From Clostridiales bacterium (GTDB lineage Bacteria > Bacillota > Clostridia > Tissierellales > Sedimentibacteraceae), in the NCBI GenBank assembly GCA_003487955.1, contig DNNJ01000400.1:3501-13602 (forward strand): a DNA stretch of 10,102 nt, written 5' to 3'. Positions within the stretch are counted from its first letter, which is position 1. Each line of letters begins with the position of its first letter. Shown in pieces: positions 5,969 to 10,102 of this stretch. Under the pieces are notes generated by a model. The model saw only the letters and a program-made list of their open reading frames with translations, searched no databases and was not told where the DNA came from. The translations under genes and the position numbers were made by a program.

Positions 5969-6133
5969 ATGATTCCTGAAAAAATGGCTGGTAGGTCAAC
6001 CGCACAGAATGCCAAATTTATGAGACCGGAGGGAACAAATAAATTTGTTGCATTTCCCTGCGATTCTTATGGCAAAATCAAGAAAAATGATGTATATTGT
6101 TATTATAATAAATGTGATGTTGGAGAGAAAATT

Positions 6134-6760
6134 ATGAAGAATCCGATTTTTATAGGGGTATCAGGCGGAACCGGTTCAGGTAAAACAACAATTGTAAACA
6201 GAATTTGTTCCGAGGTTCCTGAAAAAAGCGTAGCAATTATGGAGCATGATTCTTATTATAAAGACCAAAGTTCAATGACATATGGACAAAGATGCCAAAT
6301 AAATTACGACCATCCATTTGCATTTGATACCGAGCTGTTTGTTAAGCATATTAAGGAACTGAAAAAAGGAAATTCAATTCTGAAGCCTATTTATGATTAC
6401 AGTATACATAACAGGAAAAAGGAAACAATTATTGTTGAGCCTAAGGAAATAATAATTGTGGAGGGACTTTTGGTATTTTATGAAGAAAGAATAAGAGAAC
6501 TACTTGATATTAAAATTTATGTTGACACCGATGCAGATATAAGAATTTTAAGAAGAATTATAAGGGACATGAATGAAAGGAAAAGAAGTCTTGATTCAGT
6601 CATAAACCAATATATAAACACAGTAAGACCTGCTCATGAACAGTTTATAGAGCCGAGCAAAAAATATGCGGACATTATTGTAACTGAAGGAGGCAACAAT
6701 ATGGTTGCTGTTGATTTGATGGTTACCAAAATCAGGTCTTTGTTAAATATGAGTAATTAA
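6134..6760 (+). CDS. udk: Uridine kinase
   Basis: This is a 208-residue P-loop kinase of the pyrimidine salvage pathway, phosphorylating uridine (and cytidine) with ATP or GTP. Motifs are Walker [10 protein letters not shown] (11-19, Lys17), MEHDSYYKD with probable catalytic Asp39, YDHPFAFD (58-65), YDYSIHNR (87-94) for nucleoside binding, VEGLLVFY (109-116), the lid region [13 protein letters not shown] (140-152), and [25 protein letters not shown], which matches the UCK/Udk family. I chose ATG 6134 because GGAGAG lies at 6122-6127 and [12 protein letters not shown] is the normal Udk N-terminus. The frame is open back to ATG 5969, but that would add 55 residues that look nothing like the family and begin at the edge of a repeat. 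It heads a cluster with rnmV, 25 bases downstream. Confidence 0.93.
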   Translation: MKNPIFIGVSGGTGSGKTTIVNRICSEVPEKSVAIMEHDSYYKDQSSMTYGQRCQINYDHPFAFDTELFVKHIKELKKGNSILKPIYDYSIHNRKKETIIVEPKEIIIVEGLLVFYEERIRELLDIKIYVDTDADIRILRRIIRDMNERKRSLDSVINQYINTVRPAHEQFIEPSKKYADIIVTEGGNNMVAVDLMVTKIRSLLNMSN

Positions 6761-6773
6761 GAAAAGGTAACAC

Positions 6774-6788
6774 AAGGAGCAAATATTG
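6774..6788 (+). promoter_or_regulatory. Ribosome binding site and TTG start of rnmV
   Basis: AAGGAG (6774-6779) lies 6 bases before TTG at 6786-6788. The sequence after it reads IKEIIVVEGK, the usual RNase M5 N-terminus, and no ATG occurs nearby, so TTG is the start. Confidence 0.85.
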
Positions 6789-7334
6789 ATAAAGGAAATA
6801 ATTGTGGTTGAAGGAAAAGCTGACATATCAGCAGTCAAGAAGGCTGTTGATGCCCAGGTACTATCAACCAACGGATTAGGCATAAACGACAAAATAATTA
6901 ATATTATAAAAAGGGCATCAAAAAACAAAGGTATAATAATATTGACAGACCCGGACTACCCGGGGAAGAAAATCAGGAATATTCTTGCTTCAGAAATAGA
7001 AAACTGCAAGCATGCATTCATACCAAGGGACAAGGCAAATAAAGACGGGGACATAGGAGTTGAAAATGCATCAAAAGAAGCGATAATTGAAGCACTGAAA
7101 AATGCAAGAGCTGAAGTTGCTGAAAACAGACAGGAATTTACAAGCGGCGACATGGTGTACTACGGATTGGTTGGTAATGATAATGCAGCTAAAAGAAGAA
7201 GCGTGATAGGTGATGAATTAGGCATAGGATATTGCAGTGCAAAACAATTCTTGCATAGGCTTAATTCCTTCGGCATAACCAAAGAAGAATTGCAAGATGC
7301 TATTGATAAAACAATCGAGGTTATTAATGGATGA
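6786..7334 (+). CDS. rnmV: Ribonuclease M5
   Basis: This 182-residue TOPRIM endonuclease matures the 5' and 3' ends of 5S rRNA precursors in low-GC Gram-positive bacteria, acting on the precursor bound by ribosomal protein L18. The TOPRIM core is intact: EIIVVEGK with catalytic Glu9, and the metal-binding DPD (55-57) in IILTDPDYPGKKIR, followed by AFIPRDKA and GDIGVENAS (88-96). The C-terminal half (LVGNDNAAKRRSVIGDELGIGY...QFLHRLNSFGIT) is typical of M5 rather than primase-like TOPRIM proteins. Length matches the family (about 180-190). Translation starts at TTG 6786. Its last 8 bases overlap the start of rsmA, the classic Firmicute rnmV-ksgA pair. Confidence 0.96.
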   Translation: MIKEIIVVEGKADISAVKKAVDAQVLSTNGLGINDKIINIIKRASKNKGIIILTDPDYPGKKIRNILASEIENCKHAFIPRDKANKDGDIGVENASKEAIIEALKNARAEVAENRQEFTSGDMVYYGLVGNDNAAKRRSVIGDELGIGYCSAKQFLHRLNSFGITKEELQDAIDKTIEVING

Positions 7335-8205
7335 AATAAAACTATATTCACCAAAAGTAATGATGGACATACTTGACAGGTATGGATTTAAATTCAGCAA
7401 GAGTTTAGGGCAGAATTTTCTCATTGACGGCAATATAATAAAAAGAATTGCAGAAATAGCCGATTTGGATGAAGGCTCAGGGGTGTTGGAGATAGGACCC
7501 GGCTTTGGAACCCTGACACAAGTTTTGTGCAGGAAAGCAAAGAAGGTTGTTGCCATAGAGGTTGATAAGAGCTTAACAGAAGTTCACAAGGGCACACTTA
7601 ATTATCCCAATTTGAAAATTATTTATGAGGATTTTTTGAAGGTGGATGTAAATAAGCTCATTGAGGAAGAATTTCAAGGACTTGATGTAAAAATAGTTGC
7701 AAATCTGCCTTATTACATAACTACTCCAATAATAATGAAGATATTGGAAGAAAAATATAAAGTTTCTAAAATCGTTGTAATGGTACAAAAGGAAGTGGCA
7801 CAAAGGCTTAATTCAAAAGCCGGCACCAAGGAATACGGTGCAATAACTCTTGCTGTTCAGTACAGGGCAGACACTGATATTGCAATGATAGTTCCAAATT
7901 CGGTGTTTATGCCGAAACCAAAAGTCGATTCCGCTATAATTGAGTTTAAAATTCTATCTAAGCCGAGAATTGAAGTATTGGATGAAAGTATGCTTTTTGA
8001 AGTAATAAAAGCTTCCTTCGGGCAAAGACGAAAGACAATTTTAAACGGATTAAGCAACAGTTTAAATCTTTCAAAAGAATTAATAAATAACTCTTTGGTT
8101 TCAGCAGGCATTTCTCCGGGTATAAGAGGAGAGAAACTGACTTTGGAGGAATTCGGAAGGATTTCAGATGAAATAAGTAAAAGGGCAATAGGAGGAATTC
8201 AATGA
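7327..8205 (+). CDS. rsmA: 16S rRNA (adenine1518-N6/adenine1519-N6)-dimethyltransferase
   Basis: Also known as KsgA, this 292-residue SAM-dependent enzyme dimethylates two adjacent adenines in the 3'-terminal hairpin of 16S rRNA late in 30S assembly. Loss confers kasugamycin resistance. Motifs are KSLGQNFL (25-32), the SAM-binding VLEIGPGFGTLT (53-64), VVAIEVDK (74-81), the catalytic NLPY (126-129), FMPKPKVDSAII (194-205), and the C-terminal helical domain with SFGQRRKTILNGL (230-242). I chose ATG 7327, which overlaps the end of rnmV by 8 bases and has GAGG at 7317-7320 inside rnmV. The frame is open further upstream, but those codons are rnmV sequence in another frame. The short overlap suggests coupled translation. 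Confidence 0.96.
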   Translation: MDEIKLYSPKVMMDILDRYGFKFSKSLGQNFLIDGNIIKRIAEIADLDEGSGVLEIGPGFGTLTQVLCRKAKKVVAIEVDKSLTEVHKGTLNYPNLKIIYEDFLKVDVNKLIEEEFQGLDVKIVANLPYYITTPIIMKILEEKYKVSKIVVMVQKEVAQRLNSKAGTKEYGAITLAVQYRADTDIAMIVPNSVFMPKPKVDSAIIEFKILSKPRIEVLDESMLFEVIKASFGQRRKTILNGLSNSLNLSKELINNSLVSAGISPGIRGEKLTLEEFGRISDEISKRAIGGIQ

Positions 8206-8753
8206 AAATTTATACCAAGACAGGTGACAAAGGACAAACATCTTTATATGACGGAACCAGAGTTGATAAGGATTCATTAAGAGTGGAATCCTATGGAACT
8301 GTTGATGAGCTAAATTCTTACATAGGTTTTGCTACGAAATTTATTAATGATGAAAGTATTAAGGAGAGCCTTAAGAAAATTCAAATGCGGTTATTTTTTG
8401 TTGCAGGTGAACTTGCTACCGTTGAAGAAGGAAAGTTCAAGTATAAGATTAAGGAAGAAGATATAGCCGCATTGGAAAAAATAATTGATGATTATCTGTC
8501 TAAAATAAGCGGAGCAGATGCATTTATAGTACCGGGCTCTTCAGAAGCTTCAGCTGCTCTTCATGTTGCAAGAACAATTTGCCGCAGAGCTGAAAGAAGA
8601 ATTATAACATTAAAACGCCATGAAGAAGTAAGTGACACGCTTTTAAAGTTTGTAAACAGGTTGTCCGATGTATTATACACATATGCAAGGTTTTTGGAAA
8701 GCGAACTTACGATTATGGATTTTGAAAAGGCGTATAACGAGACTGCGCGTTAA
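8202..8753 (+). CDS. Cob(I)yrinic acid a,c-diamide adenosyltransferase, PduO/MMAB type
   Basis: This 183-residue trimeric-type ATP:corrinoid adenosyltransferase transfers the adenosyl group from ATP to cob(I)alamin, making coenzyme B12. Family motifs are visible: KIYTKTGDKGQTSL (2-15) for ATP binding, RVESYGTVDELNSYIG (27-42) with Asp35, ARTICRRAERRI (123-134) with Arg128 and Arg132, and NRLSDVLYTYAR (152-163). These Asp/Arg positions agree with the Lactobacillus reuteri PduO numbering as I recall it. It is a stand-alone PduO N-domain with no C-terminal DUF336 domain. ATG 8202 overlaps the rsmA stop (ATGA), with an AGGAGG-like site inside rsmA. The product supports B12-dependent mutases, eliminases or diol dehydratases, none of which appear in the window. 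Confidence 0.93.
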   Translation: MKIYTKTGDKGQTSLYDGTRVDKDSLRVESYGTVDELNSYIGFATKFINDESIKESLKKIQMRLFFVAGELATVEEGKFKYKIKEEDIAALEKIIDDYLSKISGADAFIVPGSSEASAALHVARTICRRAERRIITLKRHEEVSDTLLKFVNRLSDVLYTYARFLESELTIMDFEKAYNETAR

Positions 8754-8776
8754 TTAAAAATTAAGATTTAAAAATA

Positions 8777-8804
8777 TTTACAAATGCATTTTTTGTGATA
8801 TCAT
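8777..8804 (+). promoter_or_regulatory. Candidate promoter for the LCP-family gene
   Basis: TTTACA (8777-8782) and TATCAT (8799-8804) are spaced by 16 bases, with TGa before the -10 box (extended -10). AGGAGG at 8821-8826 then precedes ATG 8831. No clear terminator separates this from the adenosyltransferase gene, so read-through from upstream is also possible. Confidence 0.5.
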
Positions 8805-8830
8805 AATCCCGTAGACATATAGGAGGAAAT

Positions 8831-9727
8831 ATGAAACGTTTTTTTAAGGTATTTTTTATTTCACTGATTTGTTTTTCATTGATTGTTGCGGGCGGGCTGT
8901 TTTGGCTTAACGGCAGCATAACTGACGGAAGAGTCGATGCTTCTGATATATTTAAAATTTTAAGCAATGATAAGGACGATAGAATAAATGTGCTTGTGCT
9001 TGGATTGGAAAATACCAGGTCTGATACTATTATGATAGCAAGTTATGATACTAAAAATAAAACAGGGGATGTTATTTCCATACCAAGAGATACATATATT
9101 GACAGGGATGGCTTTATAAACAACGGCAATAATAAAATAAATTCGGTATATTCAGTTAAGGGTATTGAAGGATTATCTGAAATAATTTTAAATATTACAG
9201 GGATTAAAATAGATAAGTATGTCACTATCGATTACGACGGCGTAAGAGCTGCGGTGGATGCTATTGGCGGTGTAGAAGTGGACGTGCCGTTTCACATGAG
9301 ATATACTGACCCGTATGCTGACCCTCCTCTTGATATAAACATCGAGCCGGGAGAACAGCTTATAAAAGGCGACAGAGCCATGGAGTTTTTAAGATTCAGA
9401 AAAACCAATTATGCAGGTTATTCAGGCTATTCAAACGGAGATATTGGCCGTGTTGAAGCACAGCAAGGATTTGTTAAAGCAGCAATCAAGAAAGCATTAT
9501 CTTTTAAACTGCCATTAGTTGTAAAAGAAGTATACCCATATGTTGATACTGACTTTACTTTAACGGAAGCAACATCCCTGGCAGTGGGAAGCATAGGACT
9601 ATCAGCTGAAAATGTGAATTTCCACACCCTTCCCGGAACTGCTCAAACTCGAAATGGTATATCATTTTATATTTTAGACTACTTGGCAACGAAAGATTTA
9701 ATTTATTCGATACAAGGTTTGTCCTAA
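8831..9727 (+). CDS. LytR-CpsA-Psr (LCP) family protein, putative wall-polymer ligase
   Basis: This 298-residue membrane-anchored protein has a short cytoplasmic N-terminus (MKRFFK), one transmembrane helix (about 7-26) and an extracellular LCP domain. Members transfer undecaprenyl-linked teichoic acids or polysaccharides to peptidoglycan. Seen motifs are NVLVLGLENTRSDT (53-66, with metal- and pyrophosphate-binding Arg63 and Asp65), ISIPRDTYI (82-90, Arg86-Asp87), KINSVYS (102-108), the YVTIDYDGVRAAVDAIGGVEVDVP block (130-153), and GDRAMEFLRFR (180-190, Arg188 and Arg190). NGDIGRVEAQQGF (202-214) is the usual DxGRxxRQQ motif but with Ala210 where many members have Arg. No C-terminal LytR_C domain follows. 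AGGAGG lies 4 bases before the start. It converges on the SASP gene across a shared terminator. The polymer handled is unknown. Confidence 0.92.
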   Translation: MKRFFKVFFISLICFSLIVAGGLFWLNGSITDGRVDASDIFKILSNDKDDRINVLVLGLENTRSDTIMIASYDTKNKTGDVISIPRDTYIDRDGFINNGNNKINSVYSVKGIEGLSEIILNITGIKIDKYVTIDYDGVRAAVDAIGGVEVDVPFHMRYTDPYADPPLDINIEPGEQLIKGDRAMEFLRFRKTNYAGYSGYSNGDIGRVEAQQGFVKAAIKKALSFKLPLVVKEVYPYVDTDFTLTEATSLAVGSIGLSAENVNFHTLPGTAQTRNGISFYILDYLATKDLIYSIQGLS

Positions 9728-9740
9728 CCCCGTTTTCAAA

Positions 9741-9771
9741 ACTAAAAACGCCTCCTGAGAGGCGTTTTAGT
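9741..9771. terminator. Bidirectional terminator between the LCP and SASP genes
   Basis: ACTAAAAACGCCTC (9741-9754) and GAGGCGTTTTAGT (9759-9771) form a long stem with one bulged A and a CTGA loop. Runs of A and T on either side let it serve both convergent genes: it starts 13 bases after the LCP stop and 11 bases after the SASP stop on the minus strand. Confidence 0.9.
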
Positions 9772-9782
9772 GTATTTGCAGA

Positions 9783-9998
9783 CTAATAAATATCGGAGTC
9801 AGTTGGAGCATTTTTATTTATCAACATTTGCTCGCCTCTGCGCACCATTTCCCTGACGCTGAGACCATTAACAATAGCAGGATACATATTTGATTTCATG
9901 CCATATACAGTTGGAAGCCCTAATTCTTGGGATATTTCCATCTTTAAATCATTTATAGCCTGCTGTGCTTCAGGAACTACTAATTTATTTTTGCTCAT
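9783..9998 (-). CDS. Small acid-soluble spore protein, alpha/beta type (divergent)
   Basis: This 71-residue DNA-binding protein is predicted to coat spore DNA and protect it from UV and heat, then be degraded at germination by the GPR protease. KLVVPEAQQAINDLKMEIS (5-23) is the conserved alpha/beta SASP N-terminal helix, and KMEISQELG around Glu21 corresponds to the GPR cleavage region. The second half (IVNGLSVREMVRRGEQMLI) corresponds to the second DNA-binding helix but lacks the usual Gly-Gly before the EMV/EIT segment, so this is a divergent member. Start ATG (9998-9996) has AAAGGAG 7 bases upstream (10006-10012, minus strand). A possible sigma-G promoter lies at 10034-10062. It is direct evidence that the host forms endospores. 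Confidence 0.88.
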   Translation of the reverse strand: MSKNKLVVPEAQQAINDLKMEISQELGLPTVYGMKSNMYPAIVNGLSVREMVRRGEQMLINKNAPTDSDIY

Positions 9999-10033
9999 AC
10001 TATCGCTCCTTTCTTAAAATGAAGCTTATAACT

Positions 10034-10062
10034 TAGTATTATCATTGAGCATGAAAATAAAC
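10034..10062 (-). promoter_or_regulatory. Candidate sigma-G (forespore) promoter of the SASP gene
   Basis: On the minus strand, AATACTA (10040-10034) differs by one base from the sigma-G -10 consensus CATACTA. A GTTTA (10062-10058) lies 17 bases before it and roughly fits the -35 box. Forespore expression is expected for SASP genes. The match is moderate, especially at -35. Confidence 0.45.
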
Positions 10063-10102
10063 TGTAAATAATTACAAAAAAAATAATGTCTTTGAAGAAA
10101 AA

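Larger units (their letters stand above)
5769..6133 (+). other. Gene-free region between the 3D-domain gene and udk
   Basis: It contains two REP-like hairpins (5785-5848 and 5906-5968), a terminator between them, the GTATGCCCTAACCCCA motif (5881-5896), a hairpin-capable stretch at 6030-6059 and a weak extended -10 (TGTTATTAT, 6098-6106). The open frame from ATG 5969 into udk is not considered coding before 6134. Confidence 0.65.

Noticed and set aside
7218..7556. 112-codon antisense ORF across the rnmV/rsmA junction
   Set aside because: It is antisense to two well-supported overlapping genes, with no ribosome binding site or family resemblance.
1..10102. A new multi-gene defence, mobile or biosynthetic system
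   Set aside because: Every sizeable ORF with a good start site belongs to a recognised housekeeping, transport, envelope or spore family. I saw no transposase, toxin-antitoxin pair, restriction or phage gene.

Overview
The window is AT-rich bacterial DNA with strong AGGAGG-type ribosome binding sites, short intergenic gaps, sigma-A-like promoters and T-tract hairpin terminators. An alpha/beta-type small acid-soluble spore protein (SASP) gene, RNase M5, a 3D-domain protein and an LCP-family protein together point to an endospore-forming Firmicute. I infer class Clostridia, because the ABC ATPase, IMP dehydrogenase and PduO-type adenosyltransferase resemble clostridial types. Genus is not determinable here.

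Layout. (1) 1-1772: the 3' part of an oligopeptide-type ABC transporter ATPase (OppF/DppF-like), followed 58 bp later by an ornithine cyclodeaminase/mu-crystallin family gene. This is probably the end of a peptide or amino acid uptake and catabolism operon. (2) 2020-3510: a free-standing guaB (IMP dehydrogenase) with its own promoter. Its catalytic residues fall at the same positions as in the Tritrichomonas foetus enzyme. (3) 3511-3899: a gene-free stretch with a good promoter, an imperfect palindrome, a strong terminator and repeat fragments, possibly a small RNA locus. (4) 3900-4769: a pyridoxine/pyridoxamine kinase-like gene with its own terminator. (5) 4942-5768: a near-consensus promoter and a long leader in front of a secreted or anchored 3D-domain cell-wall protein. 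(6) 5769-6133: two copies of a REP-like hairpin repeat flanking a terminator. (7) 6134-8753: a compact operon of udk (uridine kinase), rnmV (RNase M5, TTG start), rsmA/ksgA (16S rRNA dimethyltransferase) and a PduO-type cob(I)alamin adenosyltransferase, the last three with overlapping ends and starts. (8) 8831-9727: an LCP-family gene with its own promoter. It converges on (9) 9783-9998, the SASP gene on the minus strand, and the two share a bidirectional terminator.

Most of the window is housekeeping: nucleotide metabolism, rRNA maturation and modification, cofactor metabolism, envelope and spore. I see no CRISPR array, transposase gene, phage module, tRNA or rRNA, and no convincing new multi-gene system. 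The most interesting signals are noncoding. They are the pair of REP-like hairpins with a compensatory base-pair change, a 16-base motif that follows two different terminators, and a promoter-to-terminator unit without an ORF between guaB and the kinase. Among the proteins, the T. foetus-like IMP dehydrogenase stands out.
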